From positions 310,001 to 374,000 of the forward strand of contig NZ_JAFFIX010000001.1 of the NCBI RefSeq assembly GCF_016916835.1: a DNA stretch of 64,000 nucleotides, in the 5' to 3' direction. Shown here one piece after another: positions 39,208-48,613 of this stretch. The notes below the pieces were generated by a model. It did no database searches. It had not been told where the DNA came from and saw nothing but the letters and a program-made list of their open reading frames with translations. Within the stretch, counting starts at the first letter, position 1. Every line of letters starts with the position of its first letter. The position numbers and the translations under genes were made by a program. Source of the DNA: Actinacidiphila bryophytorum (GTDB taxonomy: Bacteria > Actinomycetota > Actinomycetes > Streptomycetales > Streptomycetaceae).

Positions 39208-42090
39208 ATGTCCGCAATGATGGATAACCGTGATCCTGCAGTCAGCGTGATCGTCATCGTCTACAACGATGCGGACCGCCTTCCGACCGCCGTGCGGTCG
39301 GTATTGGACCAGACGCTGCACAGCGTCGAGGTCGTGATCGTCGACGACCACAGTCCTGACCGCAGTTTCGAGGTCGCTCAGGAATTGGCCGCCGCCCATC
39401 CGGACCGCATCCGCGCCTATCAGCTGCCCGAGAACAGCGGTGCCGGCGGTGAACCCCGCAACCTTGGCATCACCAAGGTCAGGGGCCGCTATGTGATGTT
39501 CCTGGACAGCGACGACGTGCTGGAGCTGAACGCCTGCCGCAACATGCTGGAGGCGGCCGAGCGGACCGGCGCCGACATGGTCTCCGGGCTGTGCGTGCGC
39601 ACCTTCCTCGACAGCCGGCACGGCAAGATCGACAAGTGGTACGAGTGGCTGTACCGCACGACCCGGGTGCTGGACTCGGTCCTGGAGCTTCCCGACCTGT
39701 TCGTGTTCGACACCCTGTCGACCAACAAGTGCTACCGCCGGGACTTCCTGCTCGACAACGACCTGCGGTTCCCCAAGGGCCTGCTCTACGAGGACCTGCT
39801 GTTCGCCGCGCGCGCCTATCTCGCCGCCCAGCGGATCACGCTCATCCCGAACGAGGTCTACTACTGGCACGTCCGGGAGAATGCCAAGAAGAAGTCGGTG
39901 ACCAACCGGCGCCATGAGATGAGCAATTTCACCGACCGCATCGAGATCCACCGGCGGATCGACGCGCTCCTGCGCGAGCGCGGCTACGACGAGTTGCGGC
40001 TCGCGAAGGACGTGAAATTCCTCAAGCACGACCTGGTCCTGCATCTGCGCGACCTGCCCTTCCGCGACCAGGAATTCCGGCACGAGTTCGCGCGTATCGC
40101 CCGCGGTTATCTCGCGGGAATCGACGACTCCGCCTACGACGCGCTGCTGCCGATCCACGCGATCTGCGCGTACCTGCTGCTGGAGGAGGACTGGCCGAAC
40201 CTCGCGACGGCCGTGGACACCCTGCTCAACCGCAGCAAGCTGTCCTCCCCGCTCGCCGAGCGCGACGGCCGCATCTACTGGTGCTCCGACCACCTCTACG
40301 ACGAGCGCGCGCGCCGCATCCTCGACGTCACGGAACTCGGCTACCACACCAAGTCGATCGACGGCCTCTTCCTGCGCAACGCCCTGACGTCCTACGACCA
40401 GGACGCCAAGGGCATCCGGGTGGCGGGCAGTATCGTCAACCCGCTGGGCGTCATCCCGCCGGACGCGAAGCTCAGCGCGACGCTGGAGTTCAAGGCGCGC
40501 CGCAAGTCGCTGCAGCAGTTCAGCTTCCCCGTCGGCCGCATCACCCACGCGGGCGACCACCTCGAATGGTCCGCGGAGGCGCCGCTGGCCAGCAAGCTGC
40601 GCCCGCTGGGCTTCATCGACGCGCTGTGGGACGTGCGGCTGATACTGAAGGTCAACGGCAAGAAGACCAACACCCGTATCACCGTGGGCGACGTTCCGCT
40701 GGAGGGCAGCGGCCGGCTGCGCGCCCGCCCGCGGCTGACCCGGCTGGTCTCCGACACCCTGGAGCCCGAGGTCTCCGCCCGCGGGCACCTGGCCTTCCAG
40801 CTGGTGGCCGCCGGCGCGCTGAGCCGCAGGAGCCGCGCGCTGATAGACCAGGCGCTGGAGGGCGCACCCGGCACGGTCGCCAAGGCGGGGGTGCGCAAGG
40901 CCAAGAAGGTCCGCCGCAACCTCAAGTCGGGCGACACCAAGCTGCGCGCCTACCACGAGATCTTCATGAAGCTGCCGGTCCGCAAGCGCACCGTGGTCTT
41001 CGAGAGCCACCTGGGCCGGCAGTACAGCGACAGCCCGCGGGCGATCTACGAGGAGATGCGCCGGCAGGGCCTGGACTTCACCGCCGTCTGGTCCTACGAC
41101 AAGAGCCCCGAGGGCTTCCCCAAGGACGCGGAGCTGGTCAAGCGCTGGTCGTGGCCGTATCTGCGGGCGCTGGCCCAGGCGGAGTTCTGGGTGGACAACC
41201 AGAGCTACCCGGTGCGGCTGGCCAAGCGCAAGGAGACCACGTACATCCAGACCTGGCACGGCTCGGCGCTGAAGAAGATGGGCTTCGACAGCCCGGAGTT
41301 CCGGACCAAGACCAAGGCGCAGCAGGCCGACCAGCAGCGGGTGCTCGACCGCTTCGACCACTTCCTGGTGCGTACCGAGCACGACGTGCGGACGCTGGTG
41401 CCGGCCTTCCGGCTGCCGGACTCCAAGATCGTCAGGTCCGGCTACCCGCGCAACGACTCGCTGGTCGCGGCGGCCAAGGCCGAGGCGGAGGGCGGCGGGC
41501 GGGTCCGCGGCGCCCTCGCGGAAAAGCTGGGGATACCCGACGACCGGAAGATCCTGCTGTATGCGCCGACCTTCCGCAGCAGCCCGGACGGCGCGGTGCA
41601 GAAGTTCGAACCGCCCTTCGACGTCGAGGAGTTCGCCGAGCGGTTCGGCGACAGGTACGTCCTGCTGATGCGGTCGCACTACCTCAACAACGTGGTGCTG
41701 CCGCCCTCGGTGCGCGGCCGGGTCATCGACGTCAGCGGCATCCACGACGTGACGCCGCTGTATCTGCTCGCCGACGCCCTGATCACCGACTACTCCTCGG
41801 TGATGTTCGACTACGCGCTGCTCGGCCGGCCGATGCTGTTCTTCGCCTACGACCTCGACGACTACGTCAACGGCCTGCGCGGCACCTACTTCGACCTCGT
41901 CAAGCACGCGCCGGGACCGGTGGTGGAGCGGACCGAGGAGCTGTACTCGGCGCTCGACGACCTCGACGCCGTCGACAGGGACTGGGCCGACGCCCGCAAG
42001 CGGTTCGTCGCCGAGTTCGGCGAGTACGACCGCGGCGACGCGGCCCGGCAGATCGTCGACACGTTCTTCCGCCGTGGGGGCCAGAAGTGA
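39208..42090 (+). CDS. Bifunctional GT2 glycosyltransferase - TagF-like polyol-phosphate transferase
   Basis: About 960 aa. Residues 1-330 are a GT2 domain (VYNDADRLP, VDDHSPDRSFEV, FLDSDD). A beta-rich linker follows (about 400-540). Residues about 590-955 are a CDP-glycerol glycerophosphotransferase (TagF/TarF) domain with TWHGSALKKMGF, RSGYPRND, LLYAPTFRSS, MRSHY and DYSSVMFDYALLGRP, including the catalytic His residues. It may add both sugar and glycerol- or polyol-phosphate to one polymer, as expected for a sugar-containing teichoic acid. ATG at 39208 follows GGAGG. Its stop overlaps the next gene (GTGA). Confidence 0.9.
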   Translation: MSAMMDNRDPAVSVIVIVYNDADRLPTAVRSVLDQTLHSVEVVIVDDHSPDRSFEVAQELAAAHPDRIRAYQLPENSGAGGEPRNLGITKVRGRYVMFLDSDDVLELNACRNMLEAAERTGADMVSGLCVRTFLDSRHGKIDKWYEWLYRTTRVLDSVLELPDLFVFDTLSTNKCYRRDFLLDNDLRFPKGLLYEDLLFAARAYLAAQRITLIPNEVYYWHVRENAKKKSVTNRRHEMSNFTDRIEIHRRIDALLRERGYDELRLAKDVKFLKHDLVLHLRDLPFRDQEFRHEFARIARGYLAGIDDSAYDALLPIHAICAYLLLEEDWPNLATAVDTLLNRSKLSSPLAERDGRIYWCSDHLYDERARRILDVTELGYHTKSIDGLFLRNALTSYDQDAKGIRVAGSIVNPLGVIPPDAKLSATLEFKARRKSLQQFSFPVGRITHAGDHLEWSAEAPLASKLRPLGFIDALWDVRLILKVNGKKTNTRITVGDVPLEGSGRLRARPRLTRLVSDTLEPEVSARGHLAFQLVAAGALSRRSRALIDQALEGAPGTVAKAGVRKAKKVRRNLKSGDTKLRAYHEIFMKLPVRKRTVVFESHLGRQYSDSPRAIYEEMRRQGLDFTAVWSYDKSPEGFPKDAELVKRWSWPYLRALAQAEFWVDNQSYPVRLAKRKETTYIQTWHGSALKKMGFDSPEFRTKTKAQQADQQRVLDRFDHFLVRTEHDVRTLVPAFRLPDSKIVRSGYPRNDSLVAAAKAEAEGGGRVRGALAEKLGIPDDRKILLYAPTFRSSPDGAVQKFEPPFDVEEFAERFGDRYVLLMRSHYLNNVVLPPSVRGRVIDVSGIHDVTPLYLLADALITDYSSVMFDYALLGRPMLFFAYDLDDYVNGLRGTYFDLVKHAPGPVVERTEELYSALDDLDAVDRDWADARKRFVAEFGEYDRGDAARQIVDTFFRRGGQK

Positions 42091-43229
42091 ATCGGGACAT
42101 CTTCATCGTCTGCAACAGCGTGGACGAACTCGGCGGCATCACCACCTGGTCGCACCAGATCGCGGGCCTGTTCGCGGCCCGCGGCCACAAGGTGCACCTG
42201 GTCGGCATCACGCCGTCCACGGTCAGCCACGAGCTCGACGACGACCTGCCGTACGACACCACGACGCTCTACGACGAGCACCCGGTGCCCGGCTGGTCGC
42301 CGCGCAAGTTCACCGACCGGGCCAACATCAAGGCCAGGCGGCAGCAGGCGCAGCGCCGCCAGGGCATGCAGGACCAGGCCGACAAGCTCTCGGCGATGTT
42401 TCGCGCGACCGGCTCGGGCGGGATCATCATCGTGACCCAGGTGTGGGCCATGGAGTGGGTCAACCTGGCCGACACCGCGGGCCTGAAGGTCATCGGCATG
42501 AGCCACGAGTCCTTCGAGGCCTGCAAGCAGTCCTCCCGCTTCGGCCGGGTGCAGCGCCACTACCGCAACGTGGACCGGATGCTGCCGCTCACCGCGGAGG
42601 ACGCGGACCTGTGGATCCGGCAGGGCATGAACAACGTGGGCTTCATGCCCAACCCGCTGCCCTGGGTGCCGGAGCGGACCTCGCCGCGTACCGAGAAGGT
42701 CGTCACCACCGTCGCCCGGCTCGCACAGGAGAAGGGCATCGACATGCTGCTCGACGCCTGGGCGGTGGCGGTCGCGGCCCACCCGGGCTGGACGCTGCGG
42801 ATCTACGGGGCGGGCGAGGACGAGCAGATCCTCAAGCAGCAGTCCGCGCGGCTGGGCATCGACGGGTCGGTGGAGTGGATGGGCCGCACCGGCGACGTGC
42901 CGGGGGCGCTGTACGGCGCCTCGATCTTCACCCAGCCGTCACGCGCCGAGGGCTTCCCGCTGACGCTGCTGGAGGCCATGGTCACCGGGCTGCCCTGCGT
43001 GGCCTTCGACGTGGCACCCGGCGTCCGGGAGATCATCCAGGACGGCGTGGACGGCCTGCTCGCGCAGCCGGGCAACATCCAGTCCTTCGCGCAGCAACTC
43101 GGCCGCCTGATGGGCGACATGCAGCTGCGGGACCGGATGGGCGAGCGTGCGGCGGAGAACATCCAGCGCTACTCCACGGACGAGATCGTCCGCCGCTGGG
43201 AAGACCTCTTCGCCTTCCTGGAGCTGTGA
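42087..43229 (+). CDS. Family 4 glycosyltransferase
   Basis: About 380 aa, GT-B fold. N-terminal acceptor domain starts NRDIFIVCNSVDELGGITTW (glycine loop). The C-terminal donor domain has TVARLAQEKGIDMLLDAW and the E-x7-E motif in SRAEGFPLTLLEAMVTG. GTG at 42087 overlaps the stop of the GT2-TagF gene by 4 bp, so the two are translationally coupled and probably act on the same polymer. Retaining mechanism expected; donor sugar unknown. Confidence 0.9.
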   Translation: MNRDIFIVCNSVDELGGITTWSHQIAGLFAARGHKVHLVGITPSTVSHELDDDLPYDTTTLYDEHPVPGWSPRKFTDRANIKARRQQAQRRQGMQDQADKLSAMFRATGSGGIIIVTQVWAMEWVNLADTAGLKVIGMSHESFEACKQSSRFGRVQRHYRNVDRMLPLTAEDADLWIRQGMNNVGFMPNPLPWVPERTSPRTEKVVTTVARLAQEKGIDMLLDAWAVAVAAHPGWTLRIYGAGEDEQILKQQSARLGIDGSVEWMGRTGDVPGALYGASIFTQPSRAEGFPLTLLEAMVTGLPCVAFDVAPGVREIIQDGVDGLLAQPGNIQSFAQQLGRLMGDMQLRDRMGERAAENIQRYSTDEIVRRWEDLFAFLEL

Positions 43230-43423
43230 CAGCCGGCTTCCGGCAGATGGTGCGGGACCCCGCTGATGCCGCGGCCGAGGCCGTGGCGCCGGGCGGGGTT
43301 CACCAAGCGTTCACATTTTACCTTCCGGCGGGGAACCGGGGGCGGGGCACGGCCCTCTGAGGGGTCGACAGGTCGGGGCGGAGCCGCCCCGGAGGGGATA
43401 CCGCTGCGCGCGTGCGCTGAGCC

Positions 43424-45019
43424 GTGCGCGCGGCGGTGACAGGGGAACGAGCGCACATCTTGGACATCACGCGACGCGCCGTGGTCGGCGGGGTCATGGG
43501 GGCGGGGGCCACGGTGCTGGCCGCCGGGTGCACACCGCACCCGCAGTCGGTCAGCACCCGCAGGACGGGCAGCCCGGTCACCCGGGAGAACTCCGCCACG
43601 GGCACCCCGCACTGGAAGGCGGGCAAGGCGTCCGGCACCCGCCAGGCCGACGACCTCACCCAGCAGATCAAGGCCTTCGCCTCGACGACCAGCGCGGCCC
43701 ACGGCGAGCGGATCGCCTTCCACGTGGCGACGGCCGTACGCCAGGACTACACGGTCGCGGTGCACCGCATGGGCTACTACCGCGGCGCGGGGGCACGCCT
43801 GATGTCCACGAGCCCGCGGCTGCGCGGCACACCGCAGCCGCCGGCCTTCGAGGACCCCAGGACCGGCGCCGTCCGCTGCGACTGGCCGGCGAGCTACTCG
43901 ATGGAGGTGCCACCGCACTGGACGTCCGGCCTGTACACGGCGTCCTTCACCACCGCCGACGGCTACCGCACGTCGGTGCCCTTCGTGGTCAGGGACGCCA
44001 CCCGGCAGAGCGAGTTCCTGGTGGTGCTGCCCTTCACCACCTACCAGGCGTACAACCTGTACCCGATGGACGGCGTGCACGGCCGCAGCCTCTACTACGG
44101 CTACCTGCCCTCGGCGCACGCCCCCGCCGTGCACGAGAAGGCCCCCGACGGCGAGGTCTACCCCGTCCGCGTCGTCCCCAGGAAGACCTATGTGCTGCAC
44201 TACCCGGAGCGCTCGCGCACGGTGTCCTTCCAGCGCCCGTACTCCGGCGACGGCACACCCAAGGTCTTCGACATCGACCTGGACTTCATCACCTGGGCCG
44301 AGAGCCAGGGCCTGGACGTGACCTACGCCAGCAGCCTGGACCTGCACAACGGCACGGTCACCCCCGCGCACCACAAGGCGCTGCTGTTCAGCGGCCACGA
44401 CGAGTACTGGTCGGTGCCGATGCGGCGGGCCGCCGAGCGGGCGGTGGCCGGCGGCACCGGGATGGCACTGTTCGCGGCCAACAACGTGTACTGGAAGGTC
44501 CGCATCGACAACGGGCCCGCCGGCTTCCCCGTCATGACCTGCTACAAGACCGACCCGGACCCCGCCGCCGACCCCACGGGCCCGACCACCATGTGGCGCT
44601 CGACCGCCCCGCACGGCGCGGACGCCGAGCAGGGACTGCTCGGCAGCCAGTACAACGGCATAGTCAAGGGCAGTGCGCCGCTGGTGGTCACCGAGCCGGC
44701 ACACTGGTTCTGGGCCGGCACCGGGCTCACCGCGGGGCAGCGGATCGAGGGCCTGGTCCGCGGCGAGGCGGACGGCATGATGGCGGGCATGCCGCGGCCC
44801 ACCGCCGCGGAGCACGTGCTGCTGTCCGCCTCCCCCTTCCACTACGGCGCGCACAAGAAGCCGGTGCAGAACACCAGCCTCTACCGGGCCGCCAGCGGCG
44901 CCTGGGTCTTCGACGCGGGCACCTTCGGCTGGAACGCGGCGCTCGGCGGCGGTCCGGGCCTGCGGGACCCGCGGATCCAGCACGCCACCGGCAATCTGGT
45001 CCGCCGCCTGCGCGCCTAG
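43424..45019 (+). CDS. Tat-exported lipoprotein related to N,N-dimethylformamidase large subunit
   Basis: Up to 531 aa. The signal has twin arginines (DITRRAVVGGVMGAG) and a lipobox LAAGC, so it is probably exported folded and lipid-anchored. The mature part carries the motifs of dimethylformamidase-like C-terminal domains, SGHDEYWSVPMRRAAE and AANNVYWKVR, whose Tyr and Glu residues bind iron in the known enzyme. The start is uncertain: GTG at 43424 gives a long n-region, while TTG at 43460, closer to the twin arginines, fits a Tat signal better. Location in a glycopolymer cluster suggests an amide- or glycan-modifying role outside the membrane (inference). Its TAG stop lies in the CTAG edge of a MITE-like element. 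Confidence 0.75.
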   Translation: MRAAVTGERAHILDITRRAVVGGVMGAGATVLAAGCTPHPQSVSTRRTGSPVTRENSATGTPHWKAGKASGTRQADDLTQQIKAFASTTSAAHGERIAFHVATAVRQDYTVAVHRMGYYRGAGARLMSTSPRLRGTPQPPAFEDPRTGAVRCDWPASYSMEVPPHWTSGLYTASFTTADGYRTSVPFVVRDATRQSEFLVVLPFTTYQAYNLYPMDGVHGRSLYYGYLPSAHAPAVHEKAPDGEVYPVRVVPRKTYVLHYPERSRTVSFQRPYSGDGTPKVFDIDLDFITWAESQGLDVTYASSLDLHNGTVTPAHHKALLFSGHDEYWSVPMRRAAERAVAGGTGMALFAANNVYWKVRIDNGPAGFPVMTCYKTDPDPAADPTGPTTMWRSTAPHGADAEQGLLGSQYNGIVKGSAPLVVTEPAHWFWAGTGLTAGQRIEGLVRGEADGMMAGMPRPTAAEHVLLSASPFHYGAHKKPVQNTSLYRAASGAWVFDAGTFGWNAALGGGPGLRDPRIQHATGNLVRRLRA

Positions 45020-45196
45020 GCCGTGTTTTGGAAGTCCCGGCTGCCCCGCGTCGCCTGGCACGCACGCTCGCTGCGTTGTCGGAGTCGTCCGAGTAGGCCC
45101 ACTACGAGGACGACCCTCCGCCTTGCGATCGCACGCACCGGACGCCGCGGGGCCCGCCCTGTGGGCGGACGGCGCTACTTCCAAAACACGGCCTAG
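45016..45196. mobile_element. MITE-like inverted-repeat element, longer copy
   Basis: 181 bp bounded by CTAG on both sides, with perfect arms GGCCGTGTTTTGGAAGT / ACTTCCAAAACACGGCC. The ends match the 68-bp copy at 2806-2873 in opposite orientation. No coding frame. It fills most of the gap between the lipoprotein and acetyltransferase genes and may affect read-through in this operon. Confidence 0.75.
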
Positions 45197-45248
45197 CCGC
45201 ACGCCGTATGCTCGGGCCGTTCAGGGAGAGTTTCCGAAAGGTACACCA

Positions 45249-45845
45249 GTGGATTACTCGGTCAAGCCCACGGCCCAGGTCGACCCGTCGGCGGACATCG
45301 GCGCCGGCACCACCGTCTGGGAGCTGGCGCAGATCCGCGAGAAGGCCAGGCTCGGCCACAGCTGCGTGATCGGCCGCGGTGCCTACGTGGGCACCGGGGT
45401 GCGCATCGGCGACAACGTCAAGCTGCAGAACTACGCGCTGGTCTACGAGCCCGCGCAGCTCGGCGACGGCGTCTTCGTCGGCCCCGCGGCGGTCCTCACC
45501 AACGACCAGTACCCGCGCTCGGTGGACCCCGACGGCAAGCAGAAGCGCGGCGGCGACTGGGAGGCCGTCGGGGTGACCGTCGGCGAGGGCGCCTCGCTGG
45601 GCGCCCGCTCGGTGTGCGTGGCGCCGGTGGCCGTGGGCCGCTGGGCGCTGGTGGCCGCGGGCGCGGTCGTCACCCGTGACGTCCCCGACTTCGCCCTCGT
45701 CGCCGGGGTGCCCGCCCGCCGCATCGGCTGGGTCGGCAGGTCCGGCGTCCGGCTGGTCGAGCGCGACGGCGAACCCGGCGTGTGGGAGTGCCCGCAGACG
45801 GGCGCCCTCTACCGGGAGACCGACGGGGTCTTGGTCGAGGCATGA
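45249..45845 (+). CDS. Left-handed beta-helix acetyltransferase, WbpD/WlbB-like
   Basis: About 198 aa. Hexapeptide repeats run through residues about 10-150 (VDPSADIGAGTTVWE, GRGAYVGTGVRIGDN, PAAVLTNDQYPRS). The N/D-x-YPR-type loop and GVPARRIGWVG end are typical of acetyltransferases that acetylate the 3-amino group of UDP-GlcNAc3NA (WbpD/WlbB). A short C-terminal tail carries a Cys (WECPQTGALY). GTG at 45249 follows GAAAGG. Together with the dehydrogenase, oxidoreductase and aminotransferase genes on the opposite strand it would complete the UDP-GlcNAc3NAcA route. Its stop overlaps the next gene (ATGA). Confidence 0.85.
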   Translation: MDYSVKPTAQVDPSADIGAGTTVWELAQIREKARLGHSCVIGRGAYVGTGVRIGDNVKLQNYALVYEPAQLGDGVFVGPAAVLTNDQYPRSVDPDGKQKRGGDWEAVGVTVGEGASLGARSVCVAPVAVGRWALVAAGAVVTRDVPDFALVAGVPARRIGWVGRSGVRLVERDGEPGVWECPQTGALYRETDGVLVEA

Positions 45846-47272
45846 CCGCCGCCATATCAGGCGCCGGCCAGGCCCCCGATGCCGCGGAGGGCGGCGGCGG
45901 GGCGCAGGCCGTCCCGCTCACGGCCTTGACCGCCCCGCCCCGGACCCGCTCCCGCCTCCTGGCGGCCCTGACGGGGCGGGCCTGGCTGCTCGGCCTGCTC
46001 GTCGCCGCCGGCTACGTCGCCCTGCAGCTCACCGCGAGCGCGCAGTGGTCCCTCTACCCCGACTCCTACCGCTACGCGCGCGCCGCGGAGCAGTTCACCG
46101 GAGTCAGCCGGGAGCAGGCGCACCGGGACGCCCTCGCCGCGTTCTGCACCACGCGCGCGAAGGCGGCCCACGAGACCACCCGGCTCTCGCCGGTGCCGGT
46201 GCACGGCCTGCCGCTCGGCACGATGACGGCGAAGAGCTGCGAGGCGCGCTGGGCGCAGTCCCGCGACATCACCACCGACGACCCGCGCTACCAGGCGATC
46301 TTCTCCTCGCGGCCCGGATACCCGCTGCTGGCCGCGCCGTTCGTGTCGGCCTTCGGGGTCACGGACGGCATGCGGGTGCTCGGCCTGGTCACCACCGCGG
46401 GCGGCGCGCTGATGGTGGTGGGGCTGCTGCGCTCGGCCGGGCTGCCGCCGGTGGCCGCAGTGTCGGGCCAACTCGTCTTCCTGGCCACCCCGTTGGCCCA
46501 GTGGGGCCTGCAGGCGCTCAGCGAGGGCCTGGTGACGGTGACCGTGCTCGGCACGGTCTGGGGCGCGGTGCTGCTCAGCCGGCGCAGACCCGCCGCGGGG
46601 GCGCCGCTGCTGCTCGCCTCGCTGGCGGTGTGCGCGGTCACCCGGTATTCGACCGCGCTGGTGCTCGCCGTGCTCACGGCGCTGGCCGCGGCGGCCCTGT
46701 GGGGCGGGGTGCGCGAGGCGCGGCACCGCTGGACGGGCGTCCTGGCCGCACTGGCCGCGCTCGGCGCCGGGGTGACCGCGGCGGTGATGTCGGCGATGGC
46801 TCTGCCGTCGGCCACCACGACGCTGCAGGACACCTTCACCGTGCACTTCTCGCAGCCGCTCGTCCCCGACCCCTGGCACCGGCTGGCCGAACTCGACGGG
46901 CACTTCTGGGCGCACTGGATCGGCCGGCAGGCGACCCTGCCGACCCTGCTGGTGCCCACCCTGCTCGCCGCGTGGGCGCTGTGCCGGTACGGCCGCGGGC
47001 TCGGCTGGTTCGCGCTGGCCGCGGCGCTCACCGGCGCCGTCCAGGTCGTCGCGCACCCACTGGCCCAGGAGGCCGACCGGCTCGGGGTGCTGATGTGGCT
47101 GCCCGCGGTGCTGGGGCTGCCGCTGTATGTCGCCAGGGCCGGCCGCCGTACCACGCAGCCGGGGGAGAAGGCGGAACCGGCGCAGGCAGCAGGAAGGGCG
47201 GGGACCGCGGTCCCCGCCCTTCCCGACACCGGCACCGGCACCGAAGCCGAGCCCGACGCCGCGGCCGGCTGA
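45842..47272 (+). CDS. Polytopic membrane protein, possible GT-C-type glycosyltransferase
   Basis: About 476 aa with about nine or ten hydrophobic segments. A loop after the first segment holds LYPDSYRYARAAEQFTG, where acidic residues sit as in the catalytic first loop of GT-C enzymes. A long loop with four Cys-containing or Arg-rich stretches follows. The C-terminus is Pro/Ala/Thr-rich and disordered. The 4-bp overlap with the acetyltransferase gene suggests a joint role. It might use a lipid-linked sugar donor outside the membrane; this is inference from topology only. Confidence 0.65.
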   Translation: MTAAISGAGQAPDAAEGGGGAQAVPLTALTAPPRTRSRLLAALTGRAWLLGLLVAAGYVALQLTASAQWSLYPDSYRYARAAEQFTGVSREQAHRDALAAFCTTRAKAAHETTRLSPVPVHGLPLGTMTAKSCEARWAQSRDITTDDPRYQAIFSSRPGYPLLAAPFVSAFGVTDGMRVLGLVTTAGGALMVVGLLRSAGLPPVAAVSGQLVFLATPLAQWGLQALSEGLVTVTVLGTVWGAVLLSRRRPAAGAPLLLASLAVCAVTRYSTALVLAVLTALAAAALWGGVREARHRWTGVLAALAALGAGVTAAVMSAMALPSATTTLQDTFTVHFSQPLVPDPWHRLAELDGHFWAHWIGRQATLPTLLVPTLLAAWALCRYGRGLGWFALAAALTGAVQVVAHPLAQEADRLGVLMWLPAVLGLPLYVARAGRRTTQPGEKAEPAQAAGRAGTAVPALPDTGTGTEAEPDAAAG

Positions 47273-47326
47273 CCGGGCGCGGAGCCCGGTCGGCCGGCGC
47301 AGGCCGCCTCCGCGGTCCGCGCCGCC

Positions 47327-48610
47327 TCAGCCGCCGATGACCACGCGCCGCACCCCGGCCCAGCGGGCCGGGTCGGTGGTGCGCCGGCCGTCGACCAGGA
47401 CCCGGACGTCGGGCAGGTCGGCGGCGGTCAGATCGCGGTATTCGGCGTGGTCGGCCTGCAGCACCGCGGCGGTCACCGGCTCACCCCGGTGCGGCGGCAG
47501 GCCGTGCGCGGCCAGCTCCTCCGCGGTGTACATCGGGTCGGACACGTAGGGCACCGCGCCCCTGGCCCGCAGCGCCTCGACGGTGGGGAAGACCCCGGAG
47601 AAGGCCGTCTCCTTGACCCCGCCCCGGTAGGCGGCACCCAGCACCAGCACCGAGGCGCCCGTCAGGTCGCCGTAGGCGGCGGCCAGCAGGTCCACGGCGT
47701 ACTCCGGCATCGCCGCGTTCGCCTCGCGCGCCGAGCGCACCACCGTCGCCTCCGGGTCGTTCCACAGGTACATCCGCGGGTAGATCGGGATGCAGTGGCC
47801 GCCGACGGCGATGCCCGGCTGGTGGATGTGGCTGTACGGCTGGGTGTTGCAGGCCTCGATGACCTTGGTGACGTCCACGCCCGCGCGGTCGGCGAACCGT
47901 GCGAACTGGTTGGCCAGGCCGATGTTCACGTCGCGGTAGGTGGTCTCGGCCAGCTTCGCCAGCTCCGACGCCTCGGCAGAGCCCAGGTCCCACACCCCGT
48001 TGGGCCGGGCCAGGTCGGGCCGCTCGTCGAAGTCGAGCACCGCCTCGTAGAAGCTCACGCCGTGCGCGGCGGACGCCTCGTCGATGCCGCCGACGAGCTT
48101 GGGGTAGCGGCGCAGGTCGGAGAACACCCGGCCGGTCAGCACCCGCTCGGGGCTGAAGACCAGGTGGAAGTCCTCGCCCGCGGTCAGGCCCGAGCCCTCG
48201 GCGAGCATCGGCGCCCAGCGGTCGCGGGTGGTGCCGACCGGCAGCGTCGTCTCGTACGACACCAGGGTGCCCGGCCGCAGCCCGGCGGCGATCGCCTTGG
48301 TCGCGGCGTCCATCCAGCCGAAGTCCGGTACGCCCTCGGCGTCCACGAACAGCGGCACCACGACGACGACGGCCTCGCACTGCGCCACCGCGGCCGCGGT
48401 GTCCGTCGTCGCGGTGAGCAGCCCGGCCTCGACGGCCTCCTTGAGCCTGACGTCGAGTTCGGCCTCGCCGGGGAAGGGCTCGACACCGGCGTTCACCAGC
48501 TCGACGACCTTCTCGTTGACGTCGGCACCGATCACCCGGTGCCCCTTGGCGGCGAACTGCACGGCGAGCGGCAGCCCGATCTTGCCCAGGGCGACGACAC
48601 AGATCTGCAC
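47327..48610 (-). CDS. UDP-N-acetylhexosamine 6-dehydrogenase (WbpA/WecC-like)
   Basis: 427 aa. NAD-binding Rossmann start ICVVALGKIGLPLAVQFA. Central and C-terminal UDP-sugar dehydrogenase domains; the catalytic Cys is in VGGHCIPIYPRMYL, and Lys/Glu in the AELAKLAETTYRDVNI helix. It oxidises C6 of a UDP-amino sugar twice to give the uronic acid. It is the last gene of the minus-strand operon, 3 bp after the GT2 gene. Neighbouring genes suggest UDP-GlcNAc as substrate, giving UDP-GlcNAcA. Confidence 0.9.
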   Translation of the reverse strand: MQICVVALGKIGLPLAVQFAAKGHRVIGADVNEKVVELVNAGVEPFPGEAELDVRLKEAVEAGLLTATTDTAAAVAQCEAVVVVVPLFVDAEGVPDFGWMDAATKAIAAGLRPGTLVSYETTLPVGTTRDRWAPMLAEGSGLTAGEDFHLVFSPERVLTGRVFSDLRRYPKLVGGIDEASAAHGVSFYEAVLDFDERPDLARPNGVWDLGSAEASELAKLAETTYRDVNIGLANQFARFADRAGVDVTKVIEACNTQPYSHIHQPGIAVGGHCIPIYPRMYLWNDPEATVVRSAREANAAMPEYAVDLLAAAYGDLTGASVLVLGAAYRGGVKETAFSGVFPTVEALRARGAVPYVSDPMYTAEELAAHGLPPHRGEPVTAAVLQADHAEYRDLTAADLPDVRVLVDGRRTTDPARWAGVRRVVIGG

Positions 48611-48613
48611 TGT

